A stretch of 52,316 bases of DNA from Chromera velia (taxonomy: Eukaryota; Sar; Chromeraceae), in contig JAHBMJ010000032.1 in the NCBI GenBank assembly GCA_018398765.1, positions 6,794 to 59,109 of the forward strand. Direction: 5' to 3'. Positions 8,579 through 24,345 of the stretch are shown piece by piece. Under the pieces are notes generated by a model that made no database searches, was not told where the DNA came from, and saw nothing but the letters and a program-made list of their open reading frames with translations. How positions within the stretch are numbered: position 1 is the stretch's first letter; the number at the start of each line of letters is the position of its first letter. A program made the translations under genes and the position numbers.

Positions 8579-11500
8579 GCTATTATTAATAAGGACAACG
8601 AACAGCCACACGGACGTACCTTCACACCGACTTCTGCCATCGACAAGAGGACCTCGTCACTACAATCAAAGAGAAGGGTCGGGGTCAGAGTGAGACAAGG
8701 AGACTATGTATGTTTTTCTTTCATTTTGTCTTTGCATGCATTAACGCGTTGACTTGGAATCATCGTCATCACCACAGACCACTACCCTCCTCCTGCATGT
8801 GCTGCTTTCTCTTCAATCACCAGGATAACAATCTGAGTAAGAGCGGCGGCAGTGACAACTCCTTCGAACTTCTCGTTGTATATCAGGTTCTACAAGACAT
8901 GAAGGACCTCATTCTTCTCGGGTTCAAGGGGCACGCAGCCGGCTTTCTTATAGGAGAGGATCTGCCTATCCATCCTGTTGGAAACATCGATACTAGCTCG
9001 TCGTCTTTGCATCTCTCAAGGGCCGTTCTCTGTCCTCTTCCACTTCCCTTTCTTGCCCTGCACGGACCACGAACCAGGACACAAAAACTCTGACCGGTGG
9101 AAAAGAAAAACGACAAGAACTCAACGATGACTGAGCTAGTGGCTGAGCCTCCAACTTACACGGGAGACCAGAGCGACAAAACGAAAAAATTTCAAAAAAA
9201 ACATCGGAGACAGACTATCTGTTTCTTCTTCTTCTCCCTCCTTTTCTAGACAGACAGACAGACAGACAGATAGACAGATAGACAGACGGACAGACAGACA
9301 GACAGACGGACAGACAGATAGACAGACAGACAAACAGGCCAGAGCAGGTCGATCAAGGGCTAAGCGCCCATTCTGCTCCCTTTTTGAGTTGGACAGACAT
9401 ACAAAAAGGGGGACGATCGGAGGAGCAAGCTCTCCTGACTGATGGATTTGTGTGCTCATACAATGAGAGAAAAGGAGAACTTAAAAAAAAAAAATTTCAA
9501 GGCCCTGCCCGACTTCTCATACTCTGAGACATACACAGAGGGCTGCATACATGCAGAAAAGAGGAAAACCCTCTCTTTCTCTCTCTCTTTCTCCTTCCCC
9601 CCCCCCCTGATTTTGACAAGCAAAGTTCATTGAACAGCCATACGGACGTACCTTCACATCGCGTTCTTCCGTTGGCAAGGGGACCTTGTCACTGCAACCA
9701 AAGAGAAGGGTCGGGGTCAGAGTGAGACAAGGAAACTTTGGAACCAGAAGAGACAAGCTCAGACTAAAAGACGTAGACACTGAAACCGAGTCCGCACCAC
9801 CGATTGCTTGGAGGGTCACAAACTTACAAACGTTGTGCGCTCGCAAAGTTTGAACGACTGCGACCCAAGTGCCGATCCACCAACCTAGAGGGCCGCGGCT
9901 ATGAGAAGGGAACCTTCACGAGGGCATAACAGCCGACAGACTCAAGACGGTTCTGCTTTCTCAAACCCAGGCACAGAATTGCTTTTGCTTGACGCGTCGA
10001 CACATAAGTACCCAAACAAGTCTTGTCGTATTGCATGCACTTGTTGCATATACAACAGACCCTGTCCGAATGCATATACGCACGCGCTCTGGAAAACTGC
10101 TGAAAAAGAGCTTACTAACTCGTAATCAACCCAGTTTGCGTTCAAGACCCTTACGGCTGCTCATGTAACGGAAGATCTGATTCGAGAGGCGTTGCTTGCA
10201 AAGGTCTTGACCAAGTCAGCCTTGCACCAACACAAGTGCTCTCTGAAAGCAGAAAGAAAACAAAACTGCATCGGTCTACGCCCTTTTTGTCTTGCAGTCC
10301 TCCAAACTCTGACCCTGACCTCTTCATTTCATGTAGACGTTAACTTTTGTTGCCGGCATGTCTTTTTTAGAAGAAACTGCAAACGAAAACGCATATCGAA
10401 TCGGATGGGCTTCAAAGAAGCATAGAGACAAAAGCAGACCCAAAGAAGCATAGAGACAAAAGCAGCCCCAAAGAAGTATAGAGACAAGAGCAGACGCAAA
10501 GCCTTGGGATGGAGGGACAAGGTCGATCGAGATGGGATAGAAGAAGAGACCCGACAGACAGTCAGCTTGGTAAGATTAGGTGTATGGAGGGGCAGGCTTG
10601 CAGCGTATGCGTACGCATGCAAAGAAAGAATTACCGTTGCGAGGACAAGCGAGCTGCGAACAAAGTGTACGAAGAAATGCATAAACGAAGGCAGCTCACA
10701 GACTGACACATGATTTGAGTGCGCCCTTGCTTAAGCACCGCATCGTACTCGACTTTCCCATCTGCTCCCATCTGAAGGGTGACAGTTCTGCTAGCACCCT
10801 ACCAGCAAGACGAGGAAGCGTGAGAGGAAGGGAATGATTGCAGTCTGATCTCCTTGCGGGCCTTCAAGTTCCTCTCAGCAATCATCAGGTCTTCAGCCAA
10901 TGCAGAGAACCTAAAAATAAAGAAGGTACACACAGAGGGAGATGGACTACGAAGATGAACATGGAAGCCCTCTCACACTGGCAGTTTCCTTCTGAAGCCC
11001 TCGTCTTTGCACGGTCCCTAAACCTGACGTTGCCATAACCTCATGAAAGTTGCACAAAAAAGGAAGAGGCAAAGCAAGACAAACTTCATGTCGCCTCGCG
11101 TTTCCTTGTCTTCTTTCCAGAAGGGACCAAAAGGAAGAGAACAAAATGAATTTCAAAAAAGTGGCTTCAATAGGCGATCTTTGTCTCTCGATCGGTGTGG
11201 AAAAGGAGGAAAGAAATTCGGGGCGGTGCAAAGGGAATGGAAAGGCAGACGGTAAGCTCCACTAGTGAAGGGTTCATCTCCCTAACTTCCAAATCGATCT
11301 TGAGATAGTCAGAGAGCATTTTGGCGTTCGTTTCCCTCAAAGACGTGAAGCTTTCTTCTGTGGGAAGCAGGACAAAAAGGAGAACAAACAGTGGACCACT
11401 CAGTCAAATCAAAACCACTTAAGACTGAACAAATCATTCCAACCCACCTGCTTACACCCCTCAGACGACCCACGTACATACGTACATACATGTACAATGA

Positions 11501-11630
11501 ATGTCATACCCACAGACCTTGGCAGCCCATTACCGAAGGAGATGAGGTCGGCCTGGGCCCCTTTTTGTTTGACCTTCTCTCTCTCCTTCTGCACGACGGT
11601 GGCGAGCGACCCGAGGCTACATTCATTCAT
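6967..11630 (-). CDS. Unrecognised multi-exon gene with internally duplicated exons
   Basis: Exons run from high to low coordinates. Exon 1 (11630-11534) starts with ATG (MNECSLGSLATVVQKER...) and ends at GTAATG in phase 1. Exon 2 (from 11357, acceptor CCCACAG) continues in phase (EESFTSLRETNAK...). Likely later exons are 10910-10830 (FSALAEDLMIAERNL...), 9691-9652, 9040-8830, 8659-8620, 8275-~7950, 7482-~7317 and the last, 7206-6967. The 40-nt exons at 9691-9652 and 8659-8620 are duplicates. The exons starting at 8275 and 7206 share EEA.EP, then DLVARS.WF and EAVGLVETGGK. The predicted protein is acidic/basic and helix-rich, with no signal peptide and no motif I recognise. An in-frame TAG near 8900 and a stop at the end of the 7482 exon suggest some exons are decayed or mis-modelled. 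The direction and first two exons are reliable; the full chain is not. Confidence 0.5.
7523..7572. repeat. (GACA)n microsatellite
   Basis: A GACA/GATA tract on the + strand, read as (TGTC)n on the sense strand of the surrounding - strand gene. It lies just upstream of the acceptor at 7483 and may serve as part of its pyrimidine-rich tract. Confidence 0.85.
7870..7912. repeat. (GACA)n microsatellite
   Basis: A second GACA tract preceded by GAAA/CAAA runs, in an intron of the - strand gene. It reads pyrimidine-rich on the sense strand. Confidence 0.85.
8538..8590. repeat. (ATT)n microsatellite
   Basis: About fourteen ATT units preceded by a short GA run, in an intron of the - strand gene just downstream (sense direction) of the 8620-8659 micro-exon. 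Confidence 0.9.
8620..8659 (-). CDS. 40-nt micro-exon, copy 2
   Basis: It is bounded by a TTGTAG acceptor and an AAG|GTACGT donor on the - strand. It encodes 13 codons (DEVLLSMAEVGVK) after one split base. Exon length, splice sites and flanking intron words (for example GGGTCGGGGTCAGAGTGAGA) match the exon at 9652-9691, which lies 1032 bp away. It belongs to the multi-exon - strand gene. Confidence 0.55.
9248..9334. repeat. (GACA)n/(GATA)n microsatellite
   Basis: A long GACA tract with GATA and GACG variants between duplicated exon blocks of the - strand gene. The same repeat occurs at 7523 and 7880, consistent with block duplication followed by repeat-length change. Confidence 0.9.
9652..9691 (-). 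CDS. 40-nt micro-exon, copy 1
   Basis: It has a TTGCAG acceptor and an AAG|GTACGT donor on the - strand and encodes DKVPLPTEERDVK after one split base. The adjoining intron sequence is shared with the copy at 8620-8659. The duplication therefore included exon plus intron, not retroposed coding sequence. Confidence 0.55.
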
Positions 11631-12068
11631 TGCCACGTTCAGTCAGTGCAACAGTGAATCTAGCAGTGAATGCATAATTGAACGCATGAAAAAAGAGATC
11701 TGTATGTATCAAACTTGAAAAAGAGCCTCATGTATCTATCGATCTGCGGTTTCTCTCTCAAGAATCCAGAAAAGCCCAGAAAGAAAACCCTATGGGTGGT
11801 GGAGCATCCCCTTTGATTCGAGCGCTCGTTTCATTGTTCTTCTGTTGCTTGCACGGGCATGCACCACCAAAAGCCAACGGATCATCCACAAACACACCTA
11901 GTACACCCACCCAAACCCAGACACTCTCACAAAGATAGAAGAGAAGGATTCAGACAGAGAGCAAACTTGGGCAGCGCTTCAAGAGGCGGACAGGTGCCGG
12001 AAGGAAGACCCTTGCAAATTACGTAGGGAGGATCCCGCAGGATTAACCCCCCGCCATATACATATATA

Positions 12069-12080
12069 AACATAGACATG

Positions 12081-12156
<76 letters not shown>

Positions 12157-12278
12157 TACACACACACACATACACACACACACATACACACACCCACACA
12201 TACACACATACATACACACATACACATACACATACATACATACACACATACACATACATACACACACACATATACACA
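12069..12278. repeat. (CA)n/(TACA)n microsatellite
   Basis: A tract of ~200 bp of CA with TACA and TATA variants. All long translated frames across it (Cys/Val or His/Thr repeats) are artefacts. Confidence 0.95.
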
Positions 12279-12782
12279 TGGAGAGGAAGGAGGATGAGCA
12301 GAAACAGGAGAGAAAAGAAAGTAAGGACGTGCAGACTGCATGGCAGTCGCTCACTAACGTACAAATTATTGAAGAGACTCTTGAAAAAAACAACTCCGAA
12401 GCATCGGAGCATCGCTGCTCCTCGCTTGCATAAGTAATACGCATACACAGAGAGATCTGCACAGACACAACATCAGTGCATGTTCACAGAAACGTCGCAA
12501 AAGAAGTTTAAAGAGATATCTGGAGAAGCGAAGTGGGCGCACATGATAAAAACCTAGATATACAGAGAGACAGACAGAGTTCGACAGGCAGGACGGCAAA
12601 TATATGGGGAGGGGGAGGTTGGACAAAGAAAGACACCAGGCTGGCAAAAAGTGGATGGGAAAGGAGAGATGGCCGTATCGATCGAGTGAGCAAGACAGAC
12701 AAAGACAGAGAAAGTCTGTCTGTCTGGTCAACACTGAATGTACAAACTGTTTTCAGGCCGACCGACAGACTGGCTGTCTGAC

Positions 12783-13193
12783 CATGCAGAGTGGCACCGG
12801 GTTGACGACTCTCTATTTGCCCTCATCCACGGGGACGTCAACAGTTCGGGTACTGACGATACTCGGTTGTCCCTGCAAAGAAGGAAGGAGGGAAGGGGGG
12901 GTGAAGTTGTGCATATGTGGTACTTCGGGTCAGTTTGAATTTGTTTTCCTTTAGTTACGAGAATTTTAGTCAGAAATTGCATGTGCATTATTGAAGACGT
13001 ACACCTATCGTTGAAAAGAAAGGAAAGAGGGGAGAGTCATTCCAAGGAAAATGATGATACACAGACATGCTGCATGCTCGAGACAGTGACGTACGTCCTG
13101 CGCTTCGAACACATTGGACTTTTTGGGGTCCTTCGTCTTTGGGCAGATTCTCTTTTGGGAGACGATCAGGCAGGCCTGAACATGTCGTATCAA
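12783..13193 (-). other. Possible additional coding segments (unassigned)
   Basis: Two - strand segments look exon-like. One at about 12876-12783 has a CTTTGCAG acceptor and reads DNRVSSVPELLTSPW onward to a GTCAGA donor. One at about 13193-13070 reads ACLIVSQKRICPKTKDPKK onward. Neither links in phase to a neighbour with certainty. A 60-codon ATG frame at 14036-13854 on the same strand could be a further first exon. No family is recognised, and these may belong to an upstream gene or be chance frames. Confidence 0.25.
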
Positions 13194-14289
13194 TTAAATA
13201 TCTGGAAACAACAAGAGGGGGAGAGGGGGCAGAGGCAGGAGAGACAAGTGCTTTTTTTTGTGGGGGAGTAGAAAAACTTAGAAGATAAAAAAATTTAGAA
13301 GGAAAGATAAAACACAGCAAAGGTGGTAAGTAGTATTGCTGACAGATGTAAAAATGGAAGTATTCAGATGTAAAAAGAGACGTGCTTATCTGACAGTGTA
13401 ATCTTCGATTCCATCCGTCTCATCTGTTGTTCTTCCATATTGTTTTTTCTAGTGTTTTTTTCATTCGAACATCACGGACCTGTCTTTATCACTCCAACTA
13501 ATCGAACTCTCCGCTTCTGTATCTGCCTCAGATTTGTGCTTTTACGGAGGCAGATCGATCTTTTCTCTCAAGAAGCGTAGATAGGCGTGCCCTGATTTTA
13601 CTTCGTCTCTCTCTTTATACCTTGCGGAGAAGCTGTCTCTCTCAATATTTCTATAGATACACACAAAAGTGCGTAGCCCCCCCGGAATCTCTGTTACAGT
13701 AATGATTTTGCGGACAGTCGAAGGAACACTCGTTTTCCTTACTTCATTTTGATCAGGGGGAGGGATGGAGAACTGAGCGTGTCTTTTCAACCAACACGGT
13801 TAACACAATTCTTTTTCTCTTTTTCTGTGCAAAGCTTTTTGTTCTTTTTGCTGTTATCCTGGCAGCTTGGGGCATAAGCTTTCTCTAATTAGCTTGTCGT
13901 AATTCCTGTCCCATCCTGCCAGGAAGGTTACTATTACCTTCTGTATGGATTCGATTCTGATTGAAGCTTTTACAAAGAAGACACCTTTCTTGCGTATGTG
14001 GCTGGCATTTTGGCTTCCCCATTGATGCAATGCCATGGTGTTGCATCAGAATTTTCTTTTAAAGGCCGTATCGATAAATTTCAGGCAATCCGGAGAGCCT
14101 GCTGGTGCGTTTAGAGTTATTTGCCTTCACCTTCAGGTTATTTGAGTCAAAAACCTTGTGTTAAGATTTCCAGCGGCTAATCGCTGCATCAAGTAAATTC
14201 AAGTAATGACATTGTCAATTAAGTTGGTGCATGTTGGTGCGAAAACACTTTGTTTTTTTTTCTTCATTGAATACGTCTGACACTGTATC

Positions 14290-14465
14290 ATGCTGCGATT
14301 CATGCATGCGGCGTCGCGCAGCTGCATGTATATATACATGCAGTGCCGGCGCCTGTACACGTGCAGGTAGTATAGTGCCAGGTACGTGGCGCCGGGGCTG
14401 CGCGTGGCAGCTTGGGGCCTTGCATGCATGGGCGCGCGCCGCGCGACGGTCCATATAGCCGGCGC
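14290..14465. promoter_or_regulatory. GC-rich palindromic block upstream of katG
   Basis: Interspersed GCATGC, TGCATGCATG, GGCGCC and GCGCGC words with a TGTATATATACA palindrome lie 330-500 bp before the katG start. The base composition contrasts with the AT-rich flank at 14050-14280. It is likely a promoter for katG and perhaps a divergent transcript. The call is by composition and position only. Confidence 0.35.
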
Positions 14466-14633
14466 AGTCTCGAAAGTTTAGTGACTAATTAAAAGAGCGC
14501 GCGCACCATCACATGCAGGTCAGGCTGTCTCCTAAGTCTTGTCGGATTATCTTTCCCTGCTTGTCCCGACCCATTGAGAAATCCTCCGCTTGCTTCCCAG
14601 ACGACTTCACGTGGTAGAGGAGAGTGTGCATAG

Positions 14634-18935
<4,302 letters not shown>

Positions 18936-19339
18936 CAAAAGAAGATGGGTGGATTGAGGAGGGGAAAAGAAACAGCGAGGGGGTTGGATGCATGAGACGA
19001 ATTGAAGGCGTACGAAAGGGTCACTAACGGTGCCGTCGTGCGCTTTCAGCAAGCAGACGTCCAGCGTTTGTGTATGAAGCAAAGCGAGAGAATGAGAGAG
19101 GGAAAAAAGAAGAGACGAGTGTGAACATACCAACGAAACCCTCGCACTGAAGACACAGAGAAGATAGAGCCCCAACGAAAAAGGTTGTCTTTGATGTCCC
19201 CTTCCACGCACAGGAGGACTGCTACAGAGAGACCACTCGAAAGGTTCAAATATTGAAAGAGACTTCCTGAACGGTCGAGGAAAGAAATCGAGAAGCATGG
19301 AGCCAGAAAAGAAAAGAAAGAAACAGGAAATGAAAAAAC

Positions 19340-19376
19340 GAGGGAGGGAGGGAGGGAGGGAGGGAGGGAGGGAGGG
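19340..19376. repeat. (GGGA)n microsatellite
   Basis: A GGGA tract in the 3' flank of katG. Nothing else that looks like a gene was found in 18936-20460; frames there are short and without motifs. Confidence 0.9.
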
Positions 19377-20460
19377 CGAGGAGACCCGAGGGAGCCTGCA
19401 GGAGAAGAGAAGTGCATTGATCGAGAGGAAACATTTATCTCTTTTCTGTTTCTCTCCCTCTTTCCCTTCTTTTTCTTATGTATTTTTTAAACGGTGTTTC
19501 CATGTCTCGTCTCTCGTCTTCTCTGCGCAAGATTGATCATTCTTCCGCTGCATGTTTCTGAAGTGCAAAGTAAAGTCGCATGCCCTATGCCGTTTTGCCC
19601 GGGCCGCTGCCTCTCTGTGTGTGTCGTTGGAAGGCGCTCAGGTCTGAAGTGGCGTTCTGTCCTGACGCCGTCGTTGCTTGTTCGTGTGCTCCACATGCTG
19701 TGTGTGCTGCTGCTCTGCTGGAGCCGCTAGCCCCAGAGAGAGAATGTTGCAGCTCAGGTGTCTATCAATTGAACAGACTGGACAAAAAGTAAAGACGCGA
19801 GGGTGAAACAAACAGACCTCAGAAATTAAGAAAGACATTCCTCGAAACATTCAAGTCACGAGAAACTCGAAGGGATGTGCTGAAAATGTAAGGGGTTCTG
19901 TGGGATTCTGCTTGAAATGCCAGCACCCTGCAGAAGAAGTGACGACTTTGAGTCCGACAGTCTGTCTCTCTGCCCCCAAAAGTTCCATTCATTCCTTGTG
20001 ATCCCTCAAGTATTTTCGATCGCGTTTTCCAGTTTTGTCCTTCTTGGTAGCTTGATGTACTTTGGGTTCTATCCTACAAGTGGAACGAGCCGAAAGGTGC
20101 GTTTCACTCAAGCAGCCGGTTCTGCATGAGCCGAAAAAGCGGTCGATGCCCGACTTTTGCAGACTCCATTACAGACTGTCAGTCACAAGGTAGCCAGTGT
20201 CTGTCTCGTTAAAAGTCCGATAGTGGACCGCTAGGTGGACCAATACGCATTATGTTGTAGAGGGACCATATACTTCTAATCCTACAGGGACCTAGATAGC
20301 GACCGTGAGCAACGCAAACTGGTTTGTTTTTTCTTCTAGTTTTTCCTGTTATTATCCACATTCAATTTTAGACCTAGTTTTAGATTCAGTTTTGTATGCC
20401 ATTTTGATTGATTTTAATTAGTATTCGGCGAGTATATCTAGGAGTATAGAGATAACTGAT

Positions 20461-20518
20461 AAAGTGACTTAACCCGCCAGCCTTCGTGTCCCAATAGTAA
20501 ATGGCAGTCTGTGAGCAT
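20461..20518 (+). repeat. Dispersed repeat containing AACCCGCCAGCC
   Basis: The segment starts GTGACTTAACCCGCCAGCC and continues through a CCCAAT and GGCAGTCTGTGAGCAT block. It matches 49489-49545 in inverted orientation with few differences over ~55 bp; a shorter relative is at 6297. It is probably one end of a dispersed element whose other end I did not find. Confidence 0.6.
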
Positions 20519-20801
20519 TCATATCATATTGCAAGCTAGGAGCACGCTAACGATTGCTCACCTAAAGCGGCCGAACTTTAGGACTACTAGCTAGCAAAAC
20601 ACTGCGCCCCAGGATTGATCAGTCCGGTCCTAGGCATACAGCAATGAGGGCACTGGCCTTTCGGGCGTCCCTCTGAAGAAGAAGCGAGAAGTACCGCCTT
20701 ACACGCTCCTCGGCCTGCCCCATCCCCCTACCCTCTCGGGCTTCCTGTCTCTCTCCATACTCACACACTTCTTCTATTGACATACGCTCCAAACGCCTAT
20801 A

Positions 20802-21197
20802 CTAGAGATCACTCAATCTCCCTCGCGGCACCTCCGTTCGGACACAAGTTGTCAGACAGTGAATCGGGTCGTCAATCAATTTCTCCCAACTTTTCTCTTC
20901 ACAGGCTTTGCAAATTGATTCAACCCTCCCCCCATGGTTTGCCTCCCCTTTAACAATGGTGCACAACAAAGGGCGGAAAACTGCTCTGGGGGAAAATAAG
21001 AACTGCTTGGCGAGAGGTTCCACCGAGGGAGACCTTGAGCCCCCCCTCCCCTCTGCCAAGCTTCCCAAGACCAGTTTTGCCAAACGTTGGCTGCTACGAT
21101 TTTCCTTCTGATAGTCAGTCAAGCAAGTAGACGGAGGAAAAGACACGCTCCTATGTATCAATAATAATTCCATCGATCGATAATTTTTACTGATCAT
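20802..21197 (-). CDS. Hypothetical 131-residue reading frame
   Basis: An uninterrupted ATG-to-stop frame lies in an otherwise gene-poor, AT-rich stretch (20520-21900). The translated protein is basic and Ser/Arg-rich, with scattered cysteines (ICKACEEK) but no signal peptide, membrane segment or motif I recognise. It has no splice sites in obvious register and no second copy. It may be chance. Confidence 0.2.
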   Translation of the reverse strand: MISKNYRSMELLLIHRSVSFPPSTCLTDYQKENRSSQRLAKLVLGSLAEGRGGSRSPSVEPLAKQFLFSPRAVFRPLLCTIVKGEANHGGRVESICKACEEKSWEKLIDDPIHCLTTCVRTEVPRGRLSDL

Positions 21198-21910
21198 TCA
21201 GTTTGATCTCTAGTTTGATCCACTGCAGTCTCGAAGTAAATTCTACTGAAATCTTTTGAATTTCATTATTAATATAAAATTTCAAAAATAAATTCCATTA
21301 ATTTCTGAAAGACTTTAATGTGCTTTTGTATATAGTCAGTATACGTTAAGTTTTTCATAATTGGGAAATTGAGTCTGAAGAGTCAGCCAGATCGAGTATT
21401 AGTGAAAACTTAATTTAAAAGTCTTAGGGAAAGTCCCAAACTATTATTCAAATTTTTCCTATTTATCTCTAAAACTGACTCTAAATTTATTTTAAATACA
21501 ACTTGAATAGGAAAGGGGCGGTAAGGCTGATACAATCATATTACAATGAATGAATTGAAACGGTTAAAACCAGTGAGCCTATTAATTTTTTTTTTCATAA
21601 TTTTAAAGAGTGAATTCGGTTGCACTACGTTCAAGTTTAAGTCGACTCATCAAATATAGGGATCTATATACATATTGAATTCACAAAAGCTCTAGCAAAA
21701 ACTTGACATATAACCCGGATAATAACCAAGACAGAGGATTGATTTAAACCTGCAATGCTGTCTCAATCCTTCTGTTAGTTTTTCTAAGTAACTATGAGTC
21801 GTTTTTCAAGTCAAGAGACAGCTGGCGCTGTCCTCTCACGACCGCTTTGATGCACTGGGGGTAGGCGCCTGCCTACCGCAGTTATAGCAACAGACGCTTG
21901 GTTTGGCTTC

Positions 21911-22231
21911 TCATGAGCCAGGAGGGGTGGGTTTTGGAAGGAAGGGGAGGTCGAAGGGCAGTTCGACCTCTCCTGCCTGCCACTTCTGGAAGTACTCATA
22001 CAAGAAGGACTTCTTTGCCACAGAGAACTGGGCCCGTGCCTCTGGGTTGAAGATGATCTCGTCGAGGTCGTTGGTGGAGTCGCTGAGCTGTCTGTACAGT
22101 CCTGCCTCGTTCCACTGCCTCAAGTACTCTCTCGTCTGGTCCCTGTCCAGCACGACCTGAATGCCCGTAGCGATAATCGTCAGCGCAGTCATCAGAAAGA
22201 TCACCCGACGACCCCGACGTGCTGCCTGCAT
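21911..22231 (-). CDS. Small single-pass membrane protein
   Basis: A 106-residue frame starting MQAARRGRR, followed by one hydrophobic segment (VIFLMTALTIIATGIQVVL, residues ~10-28) and a hydrophilic, acidic helix-rich tail ending in a Pro-rich PFLPKPTPPGS. A basic N-terminus plus a single membrane helix and ~75-residue tail resembles small inner-membrane proteins of mitochondria, but I cannot name a family. Sequence just before the ATG (CTTCCTTCATGCAG) could also be a splice acceptor, in which case this is the last exon of a larger gene. No convincing upstream exon was found in 22232-23600, which is mostly low complexity. Confidence 0.5.
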   Translation of the reverse strand: MQAARRGRRVIFLMTALTIIATGIQVVLDRDQTREYLRQWNEAGLYRQLSDSTNDLDEIIFNPEARAQFSVAKKSFLYEYFQKWQAGEVELPFDLPFLPKPTPPGS

Positions 22232-24345
22232 GAAGGAAGACACACAGAAACCAAAGAAATGGTAGTTATTGATCAAGAGGCAGCATGCATGCATAGAGAC
22301 GAATCCACAAAAGGTCAACGTCAGGCAGGATTCAACCGTTCACTCGTAATTTTTTTCAGCCAGTCAGTACGTCAAGCACTCACTCCGGTCAAGAAAGTAC
22401 GGAGAGCCTCAGAGAAAAGGAAGGAAAGAGAAGATGGAGAGAGCCAGCAAGAAGGGAGAAAAACAAAAATGAACCAAACAAGAAAAAGAACATTGCGCAC
22501 GAGAAGAAACGAAAGAAAGACATACAGACCAATAGACACACAGACAGACTGTATGCCTTCTCTTTCGTTTCTTCGAAAGCTCTCCTTTTTCTCTACAGAT
22601 GAACAGGGCGGCAGACAGGAAGACAAACAGATGCATATTGTTTTATCGAACAAGGCGAAAGACATGTACAGAGGAAACTCCGTTCTCTCTCCTTTTTTTT
22701 TCTCTCTCTCTTCCTTCCTACCAGACACAAGACAGACACAGAGAGAGACACAAAGATAGACGGGAGAGACTGACGGACTGAACACATGTTTTCCCTTGTT
22801 GTTTTCAGACAGGGAGAGACAGAGACAGACTATATGTTCTCTGTTTTCCTTTTCTTTCCTTGCTTTTGAGATAGACAGATAGAAAAAAGGGGGAAAAGAA
22901 AGAACAAACGAACAAAGAAAAAAAGAAAAAAGAAAATCCGACGCACACACCCACACAGAAACATGCAAAAACGCACGCGCGCACACGCACACGCACACGC
23001 ACACGCACACNGAGAGAGAGAGAAAGGAGAGAGAGAGAAAGGAGAGAGAGAAAGGAGAGAGAGAGAAGTGTACAGCATCAACACAGAGACGCCCCGAGTT
23101 GCTTATGGACAGGTGATGGCCCCTTCCATTTGCATGGGTCTGTACCAAAGGCAACGGAACACGTGTCTGAACATCCCGTTCTTGAGCAGACAGACAGAGA
23201 GACAGGCAGGTAGACGGAGAGGCGGACAGACTGACTCTTTGAGGACTGACGAAACCACACAGACGATGAAGGGGGGACGCCCTTCTGCTTACAGAGCGCA
23301 ATGACGCTTCTGTACCACAAAAGGAATCAGAAGACTGCACGCAATGGGAAATCGCATTTATTCCGAGGAGGGGCTTTTCTTTTCGTAGGAGACGCCAGCA
23401 AAATGAGAGCAGCAACGGGGACAGAAAGTGAGCAGGGCGCAGGGAAAGCAGATGGAGAAATGCACATCAAGAAGGCAGTGACTGACCGAGCCGGAGGCAA
23501 AGACGAGGACGAGGATGTTGCAGACCAGAGTCCGCAAGCTGATTCGACACATCATGACTGTCGGTCTGGTTTGATAGCGTCTCTTTCTCACCGTCAATCT
23601 CTACCCGTCTCTGTGAGGTATTTCGCTTTTGCGGAAACCAGCCCTTCGAAAAAATTACCGCATATAAAGCCCTGCACTATTTACTACAAGGCAGAAGGGC
23701 TGAAGCGCGTAATCTCCACCCTTGGGATGTCTGCTTCTTGTGCTTCACCTAAGAGCGAGACACAGTGACACACGAACTGCTCAGACGTCTCTGCGGCCCC
23801 GCCACTTGTTTACGATTACAAAGGTCAACAGTCGAGAAATTCCGGAGTGCAGGATGGGTGAAGGTCTCTATCTGTGTGTCTGTCTTCCGAAGTACTTCCC
23901 TGGAGGGTCTGGGGCTCTAGCTGAGCTGCGAATGGCTTCTCCATAATAGTCTCCATTCAAGGGCAAAAACAAAGTTCAGACTGCCCGTTGGCGTTGCGCG
24001 GGCCGGTGCAACACTCAAGATGGCCGCGCGGTCCCCGCGCCCCGAAAAAAAAAAAAATCAGCACGCAAAGAGACGCTCAATTTCAGTCGTTCACTTTGAA
24101 TGAGCCTTTCAATCAGACAGTAGATTCGGACTTTGACTTCAACTCGATCACCCCAGAAGAAGCGCACCAAAGCCACCTGACGAGAGTGGAAGCCGGGACG
24201 CGGGTCTTTTTCGTTTGTTTACCGTGAAGTTGGTGAATTCAATTCTTTGCATTTAGGTTAACCTTCGATCCTCCACAAGTCGACTGACTGCACCTTTGGA
24301 GACTGGAAAGTCCACTGATCCCCTTCCTTCCTTCCTTTGGCTTCA
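22232..24345. other. Intergenic stretch with simple repeats and one unresolved base
   Basis: GA/CA microsatellites (22960-23066) with an N at 23011 mark an assembly ambiguity. Long frames on both strands here are made of repeat-derived Ser/Cys/Leu or Arg/Lys runs and were not called. A GC-rich patch at 23990-24045 lies ~300 bp before the aminotransferase start and may be its promoter. Confidence 0.5.

Noticed and set aside
11927-12468. Cys/Val and His/Thr-rich frames
   Set aside because: Translations of the (CA)n/(TACA)n microsatellite.
22372-23415. 347-codon - strand frame
   Set aside because: It runs through GA/CA microsatellites and an N, and its product is Ser/Leu/Cys/Val repeat. No motif or splice support.
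23301-23768. 155-codon + strand frame
   Set aside because: It has no start context, splice partner or motif, and lies in repeat-flanked intergenic DNA. Kept out, although it cannot be fully excluded.
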